Position numbers and translations under genes: made by a program. A DNA stretch of 64,000 bases, from the NCBI RefSeq assembly GCF_900100975.1, contig NZ_FNFX01000001.1, forward strand, positions 437,820-501,819, read 5' to 3'. The DNA is from Methylophilus rhizosphaerae. GTDB taxonomy: Bacteria > Pseudomonadota > Gammaproteobacteria > Burkholderiales > Methylophilaceae. This document shows, one piece after another, positions 46,640-56,049 of this stretch. Positions within the stretch are counted from its first letter, which is position 1, and each line of letters starts with the position of its first letter. The notes under the pieces were generated by a model. It was not told the DNA's origin and ran no database searches. It saw only the letters and a program-made list of their open reading frames with translations.

Positions 46640-47686
46640 TCACGCAAATAAATCTGCTTCCTGCTGGCCGACCAGCGCCATACGCTTCACTGCCTCGACA
46701 TAGCCGGCCGATTCACGCAGGCTGACCATATCTGCCGGATGGGCAGCGCCATGCATGCGCGCCAGCCGGGCAATACTTTGGGCGGAGATGTTCCATTGCA
46801 GGTTTTCCAGCAGTTCATCCGCCAGGTCCGGCCGGTTACACAGCAATACCATATCACAACCGGCATTCAGGGCCGCCAGGGTACGTGCCGTCACATCCCC
46901 CGCCACGGTCGCGCCTTCCATGCTCAGGTCATCGCTGAAAATCACACCGTTAAAGCCCAGTCGTTCACGCAATACTTTCTGCAACCAGCGTGGCGAGAAT
47001 CCGGCAGGCTTTTCATCCACTTTGGGGTAAATCACATGTGCCGGCATTACCGCATGCAAGCCTTCATCAATCATGCGTACAAACGGCTGCATGTCATTTT
47101 GTGCAATCTGGTCAAATTCGCGCTCATCCACCGGGATACTCACGTGTGAATCCGCCACTACAAAGCCGTGGCCGGGAAAATGCTTGCCGACTGCCGCCAT
47201 ACCGCCTTTTTTCAGGCCCTGCATCAGGCTGAATGCCAGTTCGTTGATCGCCTGCGGATCGCGGTGAAAAGCGCGGTCGCCGATCACCAGACTATCGCCA
47301 TAATCCATATCCAGCACCGGCGTGAAACTGAAATCCACGCCATGCGCGCGTAACTCCGCCGCCAGAATGTAGCCTGCCTCAACCGCCAGCTCTTTCGCCT
47401 TGCGGGGGTGCTTGTCCCAGATATGACCAAATGCACGCATGGGCGGAATTTTGGTAAAGCCTTCGCGGAACCGCTGCACGCGCCCGCCTTCATGATCGAC
47501 CGCAATCAGCAATGGCGGCTGGCGCACGGCATGAATGCTCGCCGTCAGCGCTTTCAGTTGTGCACAACTCTCAAAATTGCGCGCAAACAGAATCACGCCA
47601 CCGACCAGCGGATGTTGCAAACGGCGGATATCATCGGCAGTGAGCTCCTTGCCAACCACATCCAGCATCACGGGACCTAAAGACAT
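46640..47686 (-). CDS. nagZ: Beta-N-acetylhexosaminidase NagZ
   Basis: 348 residues from ATG 47686. It cleaves GlcNAc from anhydro-muropeptides in peptidoglycan recycling (GH3). Motifs: VDHEGGRVQRF, the catalytic His/Asp loop KHFPGHGFVVADSH, and the nucleophile Asp in VIFSDDLSMEGA. GGGA stands at proper distance before the ATG; an in-frame TTG at 47698 is less likely. Confidence 0.95.
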   Translation of the reverse strand: MSLGPVMLDVVGKELTADDIRRLQHPLVGGVILFARNFESCAQLKALTASIHAVRQPPLLIAVDHEGGRVQRFREGFTKIPPMRAFGHIWDKHPRKAKELAVEAGYILAAELRAHGVDFSFTPVLDMDYGDSLVIGDRAFHRDPQAINELAFSLMQGLKKGGMAAVGKHFPGHGFVVADSHVSIPVDEREFDQIAQNDMQPFVRMIDEGLHAVMPAHVIYPKVDEKPAGFSPRWLQKVLRERLGFNGVIFSDDLSMEGATVAGDVTARTLAALNAGCDMVLLCNRPDLADELLENLQWNISAQSIARLARMHGAAHPADMVSLRESAGYVEAVKRMALVGQQEADLFA

Positions 47687-47722
47687 AATGTTTCCCAATA
47701 TTTTCTATTAATTTAGTCTGAA

Positions 47723-48850
47723 CTACTGCAATTTTAAACGATAAAGACTAGTGGCTTCTTTAGATCGTGCTGCAAATAACGGATCCTGCGTATCCTGCGC
47801 TTTGCCATGCTTAGGCTGCGTATCCAGCCGCTGCACAATCTCCAGTCCGGCATCAGCAATCCAGCCAGCCAGTTCACCAGGTTTGCGCAGGCCGATCAAT
47901 TCAGCCAGATCCGACATCACCAGCCAGGCTTCGCCATTGGGATTCAAATGTGCTGTCACACCGTTTAAAAACGCTTTCAGCATGCGGCTGTCCGGATCAT
48001 ACACTGCATGTTCAATCGCTGATTGTGCCTTGGCAGGCAACCAGGGCGGATTACACACGATTAAATCAGCTTTGCTATCCACTGGAAATAGATCCGCCTC
48101 CACCACACTGACTTTATTTCCGTAACCCAGGTGCTGCACATTCTCGCGGGCACACACCAATGCGCGTGGCTGGTTATCGGTGGCGATAATAGCAGGTACA
48201 CCACGTTTTGCCAGGATGGCCGCAATCACGCCGGTACCGGTACCAATATCCATGGCCGTTCTGGCCTGTAATGGCGCTTGTGCAATCAGTTCCAGGTACT
48301 CGCCGCGCACCGGGGAATACACACCATAATAAGCATGTATATTTTTCGCGAGCGCCGGAATCAACACGCCTTTTTTGCGCCACTCATACGCGCCCACCAT
48401 GCCTTGCAGTATTTGCAGTGGGATCAATAATGAGTCTGGTACTTCGCCATCTAATGCTTGAATCAGCGCTTCGCTGACATCAGGTGCACGCTTGAGTGCG
48501 CTACGCCCGTTTTCCAGATGCAACATGACTTTGTTCAGGATATTCGCGCGCTGGATCTGGCGGGCGCGATGCAGATGGAACGTCGCCAGCAAAGTCGGCG
48601 CAGCTTTGAGCGGTTTTTTATCGATGCGTCGTGCGAGCGCCTGCACCAGTTGCCGTGCATTCTGGTAATCCCCGACATAGACCAGTCCGCAGCCTTCCGA
48701 TGCCATGCGATAAGCCGTATCGGCATTGGTCTGGTCACCAATCACTTCCAGCCATTTGGGCGGATTCGTCTGTAACGCAGACAGCCACTCGGCTTCTCGG
48801 GTACTACCTTGCTGCACCCAGGCAATGGTCTGGGTTCGTGCTTTCATCAT
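47723..48850 (-). CDS. Class I SAM-dependent methyltransferase (NPPW type)
   Basis: 375 residues. The C-terminal Rossmann domain has the SAM motif MDIGTGTGVIAAILAKRG and the substrate motif ICNPPWLP shared by adenine-N6 and glutamine-N5 methyltransferases. The N-terminal ~150 residues are a separate helical domain of unknown type. It resembles RlmG/PrmC-like enzymes, but the target (RNA or protein) cannot be decided. It overlaps the yhhQ stop by a few bases and is probably translated with it. Confidence 0.8.
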   Translation of the reverse strand: MMKARTQTIAWVQQGSTREAEWLSALQTNPPKWLEVIGDQTNADTAYRMASEGCGLVYVGDYQNARQLVQALARRIDKKPLKAAPTLLATFHLHRARQIQRANILNKVMLHLENGRSALKRAPDVSEALIQALDGEVPDSLLIPLQILQGMVGAYEWRKKGVLIPALAKNIHAYYGVYSPVRGEYLELIAQAPLQARTAMDIGTGTGVIAAILAKRGVPAIIATDNQPRALVCARENVQHLGYGNKVSVVEADLFPVDSKADLIVCNPPWLPAKAQSAIEHAVYDPDSRMLKAFLNGVTAHLNPNGEAWLVMSDLAELIGLRKPGELAGWIADAGLEIVQRLDTQPKHGKAQDTQDPLFAARSKEATSLYRLKLQ

Positions 48851-49551
48851 GGGGAGTTATCCAGTGTAAACGGGTTAAAGTTGGTATGGGTATCGTAGTA
48901 ATCCTCATGTTCGACACGTTTGAGGAATGCCACCACTTTGTACACCACGGGCGTGAATACGACTTCAACCAGGATCTTGGAAATAATCTGCGCACCTATC
49001 ACCAGCGGGATTTTATCATTGGGAATAATGCCGGTATTCCAGAAAGCCAGCGGCACAAACATCACCGTATCAATCGCCTCGCCAAAAACAGTACTGGCAA
49101 TGGTGCGTTGCCATAAATGTCTGCCTGCGCTCCACACTTTCATTTTGGCCATGACAAAACTGTTCACAAATTCACCGACGGCAAAGGCAACCAGCCCTGC
49201 CAGTGAAATACGCCAGGTGCTGCCGAAGGCGACTTCATATTCATGCTGGTTATCCCAGAACGGTGCCGGTGGCAATGCGACTATCATCCACGCCATCAGG
49301 CTGGCGAAGGCCAGCCCGGCAAATCCTGCCCAGATCACGCGGCGGCTGGCGGCATAGCCATAGACTTCGGTCAGGATATCGCCAAAAATAAAACTGATGG
49401 GGAAAAACAGGACGCCGGCGCCAAAAGTCAAGGTACCGAGTACCGGCACCTCGATTTGTGTCACTTTGGCCGGGCCAATCAGGTTGGAACAGACCAGCAC
49501 CGTCACGAACGCGGCCATGATCAGGTCGTAATAGCGGTAATGTTTCCTCAT
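48847..49551 (-). CDS. yhhQ: Queuosine-precursor transporter YhhQ family
   Basis: 234 residues, six membrane helices, VUT/YhhQ family (pre-Q0/pre-Q1 uptake for tRNA queuosine). Segments: MAAFVTVLVCSNLIGPAK, FGAGVLFFPISFIFGDILTEVYGYAASRRVIW, and FVNSFVMAKMKVWSAGRHLW with TIASTVFGEAIDTVMFVPLAF. The ATG at 49551 is reached through an unusual tandem repeat with two mini-ORFs, each ending in an ATGA overlap, coupling it to the upstream ABC permease gene. Confidence 0.9.
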   Translation of the reverse strand: MRKHYRYYDLIMAAFVTVLVCSNLIGPAKVTQIEVPVLGTLTFGAGVLFFPISFIFGDILTEVYGYAASRRVIWAGFAGLAFASLMAWMIVALPPAPFWDNQHEYEVAFGSTWRISLAGLVAFAVGEFVNSFVMAKMKVWSAGRHLWQRTIASTVFGEAIDTVMFVPLAFWNTGIIPNDKIPLVIGAQIISKILVEVVFTPVVYKVVAFLKRVEHEDYYDTHTNFNPFTLDNSP

Positions 49552-49598
49552 GGCTGCACCTCACTCATGGCTGCACCTTGTTCATAGCTGCATCTCGC
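49548..49598 (-). repeat. Three 17-bp tandem repeats creating coupled mini-ORFs
   Basis: On the minus strand the units are GCGAGATGCAGCTATGA, ACAAGGTGCAGCCATGA and GTGAGGTGCAGCCATGA. The first ends the dppC-like gene. Its ATGA starts mini-ORF MNKVQP (49565-49585), whose ATGA starts mini-ORF MSEVQP (49548-49568), whose ATGA starts yhhQ. Units 2 and 3 also carry an AGGTG Shine-Dalgarno five bases before each ATG. All stops and starts were checked base by base. Confidence 0.85.
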
Positions 49599-50379
49599 TA
49601 CGCACATCCAGCTTGTCACGCAATACGTCACCACCCAGGTTGATTGCCAGGATCAGGCTCATCATGCACAGGCCAACCGCCAGCACATAATGCGGCGCCA
49701 CCAGCATAAAGCGCACGGCATCCCGCAACATGGCGCCCCAGGAAGCCTCCGGTGCCTGTATGCCCAGGCCGAGAAAAGACAGGGAGGCTTCGGCGATCAT
49801 GACGCTGGCCATGCTGTAGGCGGCCTCTACCAGCAAAATGGAAATCAGTAATGGCAAGATATGCCGCAGCATCACCCGCCATGCACTCGCTCCCAGTGAC
49901 TCCGCCGCCAGCACATGCAAACGTTCGCGCAATACCAGGGTTTGCCCGCGCGATAACCGGGCATACGTCACCCAGCCGGTCAGGCACAGCGCCAGTATCA
50001 GGTTGTTGATACCCGCCCCTAATACCGCAGCAAATGCAATGGCGAGCAAGATGCCAGGGAATGCCAGGAAAATACTGGTAATCTGCATCAGCACCTGATC
50101 CAGCCGGCCACCATGGTAACCGGCGAACACCCCGATACTGATCCCGATCAACATGGTCACCGCGGTCACCACCACCGTCACCAGGAAAGAGACTTCCACA
50201 CCATGGATCACGCGCGCCAAGATATCGCGCCCGAGGTCATCCGTCCCCAGCCAGTGCCGGGCGCTGGGCCATTGCAGGATCGCGTCAAGATCAATGTGAT
50301 TAGGTGCCTGACCCGCATAATGCGCAACCAGGACGGCAAGCAGCCAGAAGGCCAGCGTCAGCAACGAAAACGTTTTCAT
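49582..50379 (-). CDS. Peptide/nickel-type ABC transporter permease (DppC-like)
   Basis: 265 residues, inner-membrane permease. The DppC signature is HWLGTDDLGRDILARVIHGVEVSFLVTVVVTAV. The EAA loop reads LAAESLGASAWRVMLRHILPLL, and it is followed by MIAEASLSFLGLGIQAPEASWGAMLRDA. It overlaps the DppB-like gene by four bases. No ATPase gene of the system is present in the window; the binding protein is probably the lipoprotein at 52647-54119. Confidence 0.9.
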   Translation of the reverse strand: MKTFSLLTLAFWLLAVLVAHYAGQAPNHIDLDAILQWPSARHWLGTDDLGRDILARVIHGVEVSFLVTVVVTAVTMLIGISIGVFAGYHGGRLDQVLMQITSIFLAFPGILLAIAFAAVLGAGINNLILALCLTGWVTYARLSRGQTLVLRERLHVLAAESLGASAWRVMLRHILPLLISILLVEAAYSMASVMIAEASLSFLGLGIQAPEASWGAMLRDAVRFMLVAPHYVLAVGLCMMSLILAINLGGDVLRDKLDVRSEMQL

Positions 50380-51311
50380 CGCGCATTCCTGGTACGCGGA
50401 TCCAGCCAGCGATAGGCAATATCCGTGGCCTGGTTGATCAGCACATAGCTGAGCGCCACCACCAGCACACAGGCTTGCGTCACCGGGTAATCACGCTTTT
50501 CTATGCTGTCCACCAGCAAGCGGCCTATGCCATTCCAGCTGAAAATGGTTTCGGTAATCACGGCCCCCGCCAGCAAGCTGCCCATTTGCAAACCAACGAT
50601 GGTGACCATGGGCAACAAGGCGGCACGTAAGGCGTGTTTCAATAACACGCGCCGCTCGCTCAGGCCTTTGGCGCGCGCAGTGCGGATATAGTCTTCGTTC
50701 AATACTTCAAGCAGGCTGGTACGCGTCATGCGTGTCAGTATCGCGCTCAACCCCAGCCCCAACGTCAATGCAGGCAACAGGATACTGGCGGCATTATCCA
50801 TACCGCTCACTGGCAGCCAGCCCAGCCAGACGGCAAATACCAGCATCAATACCGGCCCCAGCCAGAACGCAGGCATGGCAGCCAGGCGGATACTCACCAG
50901 CGTCACCATCACATCCTGCCAATGGCCAGCCTTCAGGGCGGACCATATACCCAGCGGGATGCCGACAAGCAAGCCGATGCTGAGTGCAGTCACAGCCAGG
51001 ATCAATGTCGCCGGATACGCCTGGACCAGCAATTGGGTAATCGGGGTCTGCGTGTGAATGGAAACACCAAAGTCACCATGCAGCAAGTTCAGCAGATAAT
51101 GCCCGAACTGGGCAAGCACTGGTTGGTCCAGCCCAAGCTGGGCTTTCAGCGCGAAACGGTCTGCCGGACTGGCAGATTCGCCCAGCATGACATCTACCGG
51201 GTCGCCTGGCACCATATGCAGCAAGGCAAAGGTAAGGCACAGCACCCCGAACACCACGGGCAATACTGTGGCGATACGTTTAATGATAGCTCCCCAACTG
51301 CGCATCCGCAC
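50376..51311 (-). CDS. Peptide/nickel-type ABC transporter permease (DppB-like)
   Basis: 311 residues with six membrane helices. Typical DppB features: N-terminal FALLHMVPGDPVDVMLG, the EAA loop YIRTARAKGLSERRVLLKHALRAALLPMVTIVGLQMGSLLAGAVITETIFSWNGIGRLLVDSI, and the end FVLINQ-like VALSYVLINQATDIAYRWLDPR. It forms a heterodimer with the downstream DppC-like protein. Confidence 0.92.
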   Translation of the reverse strand: MRMRSWGAIIKRIATVLPVVFGVLCLTFALLHMVPGDPVDVMLGESASPADRFALKAQLGLDQPVLAQFGHYLLNLLHGDFGVSIHTQTPITQLLVQAYPATLILAVTALSIGLLVGIPLGIWSALKAGHWQDVMVTLVSIRLAAMPAFWLGPVLMLVFAVWLGWLPVSGMDNAASILLPALTLGLGLSAILTRMTRTSLLEVLNEDYIRTARAKGLSERRVLLKHALRAALLPMVTIVGLQMGSLLAGAVITETIFSWNGIGRLLVDSIEKRDYPVTQACVLVVALSYVLINQATDIAYRWLDPRTRNAR

Positions 51312-51791
51312 CTAATCGTGGATATTCACCGTGGTGCCGACCGGCACCTGGTCAAATAGGGCGATTAAATCGGCATTACGCATGCGGATACAGCCATGCG
51401 AGCCGGGCGTGCCCATTTCCACACTGTCAGGCGAGCCGTGAATGTAAATATAGCGCTGCATGGTGTCCACATTGCCCAGGCGGTTTTTACCTGCTTCCGT
51501 CCCGCTCAGCCAGAGAATGCGGGTCAATATCCAGTCTCGTTGCGGAAATTCGGCCGCCAGCTCGGGCCTGAATATTTCCCCGGTAGGCCGACGCCCGACA
51601 AACACGGTGTTTTCAGGCGCAGCATCCCCAATCTTGGCGCGAACAATATGTGACCCCAATGGCGTGCAGCCACTGTCTTTCACGCAGCCCACACCATTGG
51701 CAGCAGTGGACACTGCATATCGGTTTAACTGCGCGCCCTCATCATCAAACAAGGTGAGCGATTGTTCGGGAATGGAGATTTCAATATGCAT
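51312..51791 (-). CDS. L,D-transpeptidase (YkuD domain)
   Basis: 159 residues. The catalytic YkuD motif IHGSPDSVEMGTPGSHGCIRMRN carries the active-site His and Cys. There is no signal peptide from ATG 51791 or the nearby 51797, and upstream extension to 51953 gives no signal sequence either, so the protein is predicted cytoplasmic or exported by an unknown route. Such short versions may modify peptidoglycan precursors or peptides. It stops one base before the dppB-like start. Confidence 0.85.
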   Translation of the reverse strand: MHIEISIPEQSLTLFDDEGAQLNRYAVSTAANGVGCVKDSGCTPLGSHIVRAKIGDAAPENTVFVGRRPTGEIFRPELAAEFPQRDWILTRILWLSGTEAGKNRLGNVDTMQRYIYIHGSPDSVEMGTPGSHGCIRMRNADLIALFDQVPVGTTVNIHD

Positions 51792-51951
51792 AAGCATTAT
51801 TCTAAGCGATTTGGACTGATTAGATTCAACATCAGGCATATCAAACGCAAAACCGGGAGCGGCGGCAATGGCAGGCAAAATCTGTGCTGCGCGCAGAATT
51901 CCATTACAATCGTCAACCATTCCATTTGCGCCAGACACAGGACCTTCTCTC

Positions 51952-52641
51952 ATGCCACATCATGAAATGCATTTTTTACAACGCAGTGGCTGGTTACGCG
52001 CGGCGGTACTGGGTGCCAACGACGGTATCATTTCCACCGCCAGTTTGCTGATGGGTGTAGCGGCCGCAGGCACCGATAGCCACACCCTGCTCATCACCGG
52101 TGTGGCCGGGTTGACTGCAGGGGCACTATCCATGGCCACCGGGGAATATGTCTCGGTCAGCTCGCAAACCGATATTGAACAGGCAGACCTGGCACGTGAG
52201 GCCAGGGAGTTGAAAGACAATCCAGACAGCGAACTGCGTGAACTGACCGGCATTTATATTCAACGTGGGCTATCTCCGCAGTTGGCAGGGCAAGTCGCAC
52301 AAGCCTTGTCGCAACATGATTCACTGGCGGCGCATGCACGCGATGAACTGGGCTTGAATGAGGCCAACCGCGCCAATCCGTTACAGGCGGCACTCGCATC
52401 CGCACTGGCATTTGCCAGTGGCGCAAGCCTGCCATTAATCACGGCCTGGCTGGCACCACACGCACAGGTTCAAGCCTGGCTCATCGGCAGTACCTTGCCA
52501 TTCCTGGCCCTGCTGGGCGCCATTGCCGCCAGGACGGGCGGGGCCAACCTGTTGCACGGTGCCAGCCGTGTCGTCTTATGGGGTGCGCTGGCGCTGGTCA
52601 TCACTGCCCTGATCGGTCGCTGGTTTGGCGTCAATGTCTAA
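51952..52641 (+). CDS. VIT-family metal transporter
   Basis: 229 residues, CCC1/VIT1 family, usually Fe(II) or Mn(II) exporters or sequestration transporters. Segments: WLRAAVLGANDGIISTASLLMGV, GALSMATGEYVSVSSQTDIEQADL, then helices ALASALAFASGASLPLIT and STLPFLALLGAI. The start at ATG 51952 has AGGA ten bases upstream; an extended open frame to 51868 overlaps the divergent transpeptidase region. It lies in opposite orientation between the permease and binding-protein genes of the peptide transporter. Confidence 0.88.
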   Translation: MPHHEMHFLQRSGWLRAAVLGANDGIISTASLLMGVAAAGTDSHTLLITGVAGLTAGALSMATGEYVSVSSQTDIEQADLAREARELKDNPDSELRELTGIYIQRGLSPQLAGQVAQALSQHDSLAAHARDELGLNEANRANPLQAALASALAFASGASLPLITAWLAPHAQVQAWLIGSTLPFLALLGAIAARTGGANLLHGASRVVLWGALALVITALIGRWFGVNV

Positions 52642-52646
52642 ACTCA

Positions 52647-54119
52647 TTACCGAGCCGGATGAAAAACCACTTGCGCCAAGTCATCCCAGTTACCATCCGG
52701 CGCTGGCTGGTAAGCCGCAATCGTTGCGCGATACGCGGCGAACTGCCCTTCATACCAGAGCGGGATATAAGGCAGTTGCGCATGAATACGGCGGGTAATC
52801 GCCGGCCACTCTTCTTTTTGCAGCAGGTCATCCAGTACCACATCCCGATAACCGCCACGATTGAATCCGGCGGGCGGCCTGTTGTTTGAGCCAAACACCT
52901 TGCTGTAAATTTCCGGTGTTTTAATCCCGACCCAGGTCAGGCCGTACATCTGGAAATTGCCTGTTTGCACATCGGCAAAAAATGTACCCCAGTCCAGGCT
53001 TTTAATCTGCAGATCAATGCCTGCCGCCTGCATTTGTGCCTGCAGGATGGTCGCCAGCCGGACGCGCTGCGCGTCGGTACTGGTTTTATATACCAGCGTT
53101 AATGGCAACTTGACACCCGCCGATTCCAGCAACTGGCGGGCCAGCGCCGGCTGGTAACCGTAAGCTTGCAGCCCGGCATTCCCGGCATAGTGTTCCGGCG
53201 GCAGGATGGCGTTGGCCTGGCGGCTATGCCCTACCATCACTTTATCAATAATCGCCTGCGTATCAATCGCATGCGCAATCGCGCGCCTGACACGCACATC
53301 CCGCAGGAAGACTGCCTGTGTATTCAGGCCGAGATAGGAGTAATTGACACCAATACCGGTCTGCACCGTGATACCAGTCTGTTTTTGCAGGTATTTGACC
53401 AGCTCGGGCGGCAAGTCACCCTGAAGCAGGTCGGCTTCACCACGCTTGAGTTTCAGCACGCGCACATTCGGGTCTTTGACTTCATCAAAGTAGACTGGCA
53501 AGCCGTCACTGCGTCGTACCAGTTGCAAACGGCTATGCCAGCGCTCGAATTTAAACGGCCCGCTACCAATGGGGACATGCGCAAAATCATGATGAGCGGC
53601 AATCTGGTCGGCTGGCAGGATGCCTATGATCAGCCGTGCAGGGAAATGCGGGTCCGGCTCGCTCAATGCAAATTCGATGGTTTGCGGATCCGGCGTGACA
53701 ATCTGCGTGACGTGCCTGAATTCAGCCGTATGCGGGGAGTTCTTGAGTTGCAGCAGGCTGTCGTAAGTGGCTTTGACATCTGTCGCAGTCACCGGTTTGC
53801 CATGATGAAAACTGGCGGCGGGTTGATGCAGGTGAAAACGGTAATGCCGGCTATCCGGCATATCCCAGGTCGCCAGGCCGGGCACCACGCGCGAAGCCTG
53901 GTCAAACTCAACCAGGCGCTGATACAGCAGACGATTGACCCGCTCGGAGGCGGCATCGGTGGCATAGCGCGGATCCAGGTTGACCGGTGCCTGCGCCACC
54001 GCAAATACCAGCGCACGCGGACCGCTGTCAGGCTGGCAGGCCGCCAGCAATACCACCAGCCCACCCATGCACAGCGCACGGGCAGCCAGCTTGCGCAGTG
54101 ATACCGCTATGCTTTTCAA
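52647..54119 (-). CDS. Peptide ABC transporter substrate-binding lipoprotein (SBP family 5)
   Basis: 490 residues. A lipoprotein signal with lipobox LLAAC (Cys28) is followed by the family-5 fold: APVNLDPRYATDAASERVNRLLYQRLVEF, YRFHLH, YDSLLQLKNSPHTAEF, GVNYSYLGLNTQAVFLRDVRVRRAIAHAID and the Trp-containing QMYGLTWVGIKTPEIY. It binds peptides or related molecules and likely serves the DppB/C-like permeases, from which the vit gene separates it. It starts two bases after the rlmD stop. Confidence 0.9.
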   Translation of the reverse strand: MKSIAVSLRKLAARALCMGGLVVLLAACQPDSGPRALVFAVAQAPVNLDPRYATDAASERVNRLLYQRLVEFDQASRVVPGLATWDMPDSRHYRFHLHQPAASFHHGKPVTATDVKATYDSLLQLKNSPHTAEFRHVTQIVTPDPQTIEFALSEPDPHFPARLIIGILPADQIAAHHDFAHVPIGSGPFKFERWHSRLQLVRRSDGLPVYFDEVKDPNVRVLKLKRGEADLLQGDLPPELVKYLQKQTGITVQTGIGVNYSYLGLNTQAVFLRDVRVRRAIAHAIDTQAIIDKVMVGHSRQANAILPPEHYAGNAGLQAYGYQPALARQLLESAGVKLPLTLVYKTSTDAQRVRLATILQAQMQAAGIDLQIKSLDWGTFFADVQTGNFQMYGLTWVGIKTPEIYSKVFGSNNRPPAGFNRGGYRDVVLDDLLQKEEWPAITRRIHAQLPYIPLWYEGQFAAYRATIAAYQPAPDGNWDDLAQVVFHPAR

Positions 54120-54121
54120 CG

Positions 54122-55480
54122 CTATGGTCTTTCCAGCAGGGCAATCGACTCCACATGCGCCGTATGCGGAAACATATTCATGACACCTGCGGCCTTGAGC
54201 TGATAGTCTTTGACATGAGTGAGAATCGCCACATCACGCGCCAGCGTCGACGGATTACACGATACATACACAATGCGCCCGGGTGCACCGACACCATCGT
54301 CAGGTAACGACTTGATCAGTTCCATGGCGCCATCGCGCGGCGGGTCAATCAGCCATTTGTCAAAATAGCCCAACTCCTGCAACAGTTCCGGCGTCATATC
54401 AAACAAATCGGATTCGGCAAATTCGACATTGTGCACACCATTCAGGCTGGCATTTTCAATGGCGCGCTTAACCAGCGCCTGTGACCCTTCTACCCCGTAC
54501 ACCTGTGCCCCGCTACGCGCAATCGGCAGCGTAAAATTACCAAGACCGCAGAAGAAGTCCGCAATGCGTTCGTTTGCCTGCGGCTGCAATAACTGCATGG
54601 CACGGCGGATCATGACGCGATTGATGCCCGGGTTAACCTGGGTGAACTCAATCGGGCTGAACGGGTATTCCAGGCTGTATTCCGGCAAGCTGTAGTGCAA
54701 ACGGTCACCGTGGTCAAACAAAGGTTGGGCGGTATTTGGCCCTTTGGTCTGTGTCCACAACTGCACGCCATATTGCCCTTCAAATGCTTGCAGCAATGGC
54801 AAGTCACGTTCATCCAGCGCTTCCAGGATACGCAACAACAGCACCGTGGCATCTTCGCCTACGGCCAGTTCAATCTGTGGCAGGGATTGCTTGATGCTTA
54901 ACTGGCCGATCAATGTTTTCAGCGGCACAATCAGGTCGGAGATGTATTTGGGCAGGACTTCACAGCTGTCCATAAAAGTGACATAGCTACTGGCTTTTTC
55001 GTTAAAGCCAACCAGTACCCCGCCTTTTTTCTCCACATACCGCACCCTGAGGCGTGCTTTGTGGCGGTAGTGCCAGGGCGTGCCCTGGATAGGCGACAGG
55101 ATTTTTTCCGGGCGGATGCGGCCGATATGCCACAAATCGGCTTCCAGCATGCGCTGCTTGGCCGCGACTTGCGCGGAAAACTCCAGGTGCTGCATGGCAC
55201 AGCCGCCACAGGTGCCGAAATACTGGCAACCTGGCGTGACACGCTGGCTGGAGGCCTTCAATACTTCCGTCGTGGTGGCAATTTCATAAGTGGATTTCAC
55301 GTGGTGCGACACAAACTGCACCCGCTCAAACGGCAATGCGCCTTCAATAAAAATGACCTTGCCATCGACATGGGCTACGCCGCGACCTTCCTGGTCCAGG
55401 GATTCAATGTCGGCAATACGGGGAGTTTGTTTCGCCATGGACGCTGGCGACATGCGGTTTCTTTGACGGTTGCTTCTCAT
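54122..55480 (-). CDS. rlmD: 23S rRNA (uracil-1939-C5)-methyltransferase RlmD
   Basis: 452 residues. A TRAM domain ([33 protein letters not shown]) is followed by a 4Fe-4S cysteine set ([15 protein letters not shown]) and a methyltransferase domain with [20 protein letters not shown] and the catalytic Cys in [13 protein letters not shown]. It methylates U1939 (E. coli numbering). The start may be the later ATG of MAKQTP; the extra 14 residues are basic and not conserved. Confidence 0.95.
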   Translation of the reverse strand: MRSNRQRNRMSPASMAKQTPRIADIESLDQEGRGVAHVDGKVIFIEGALPFERVQFVSHHVKSTYEIATTTEVLKASSQRVTPGCQYFGTCGGCAMQHLEFSAQVAAKQRMLEADLWHIGRIRPEKILSPIQGTPWHYRHKARLRVRYVEKKGGVLVGFNEKASSYVTFMDSCEVLPKYISDLIVPLKTLIGQLSIKQSLPQIELAVGEDATVLLLRILEALDERDLPLLQAFEGQYGVQLWTQTKGPNTAQPLFDHGDRLHYSLPEYSLEYPFSPIEFTQVNPGINRVMIRRAMQLLQPQANERIADFFCGLGNFTLPIARSGAQVYGVEGSQALVKRAIENASLNGVHNVEFAESDLFDMTPELLQELGYFDKWLIDPPRDGAMELIKSLPDDGVGAPGRIVYVSCNPSTLARDVAILTHVKDYQLKAAGVMNMFPHTAHVESIALLERP

Positions 55481-55546
55481 AGGGTGTTATTTTACCTGAA
55501 TTGGGCATACAATCCCGCAAGAAGCTCAGCAAAGTAAGGAGACAAT

Positions 55547-56032
55547 ATGTTTAAAAAATGGACTCTATTGGTTGCGTTAACAACAGTGCTCTGCGTACCT
55601 GCGGTGGGTCTTGCCGACGACCTGCTTGCCATCCAGCAGGATGAACACGGCGTGGATTACGTCACCGGCGGGATTGGTTCGGAAGAAGTCGAAGCAATGG
55701 AATCGTTCAAATCCCAATTCAATATGTACTTCCTGTTCTCGGAAGGCAAGGCCGGGCGTCTGGTGGATGATGTCAATGTCAGCATCCTGGACAGTAAAAA
55801 ACAAACTGTTTTCAATGTTGAACACGCCGCGCCCAGGCTGCTGCTGAACTTGCCCAACGGCGCATACACGGTGGTTGCCACCTATCTGGGCAATACCCAA
55901 CAATACGGTTTCAGTAGCAGCAAGAAACACCAGCGCATCATCCTGAACTGGAAAACTACCGCACCAGATGAAGAGACAATCCGCGGCCAGGATGAAGGCA
56001 GCAATGAGCCACAGCCTGACATGCCTGAATAA
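55547..56032 (+). CDS. Secreted protein of unknown function
   Basis: 161 residues with a signal peptide (MFKKWTLLVALTTVLCVPAVGLA, cleavage before DDLL) and a good ribosome site (AAGGAGA). The mature part holds a GGIGSEEVEAMES segment and a beta-sandwich-like stretch (DDVNVSILDSKKQTVFNVEHAAPRLLLNLPNGAYTVVATYLG) of the carboxypeptidase-regulatory or CNA-B type. The tail is acidic. Similar short proteins are widespread in beta-proteobacteria without known role. Confidence 0.65.
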   Translation: MFKKWTLLVALTTVLCVPAVGLADDLLAIQQDEHGVDYVTGGIGSEEVEAMESFKSQFNMYFLFSEGKAGRLVDDVNVSILDSKKQTVFNVEHAAPRLLLNLPNGAYTVVATYLGNTQQYGFSSSKKHQRIILNWKTTAPDEETIRGQDEGSNEPQPDMPE

Positions 56033-56049
56033 TCCGCCAGGCTATCAGG

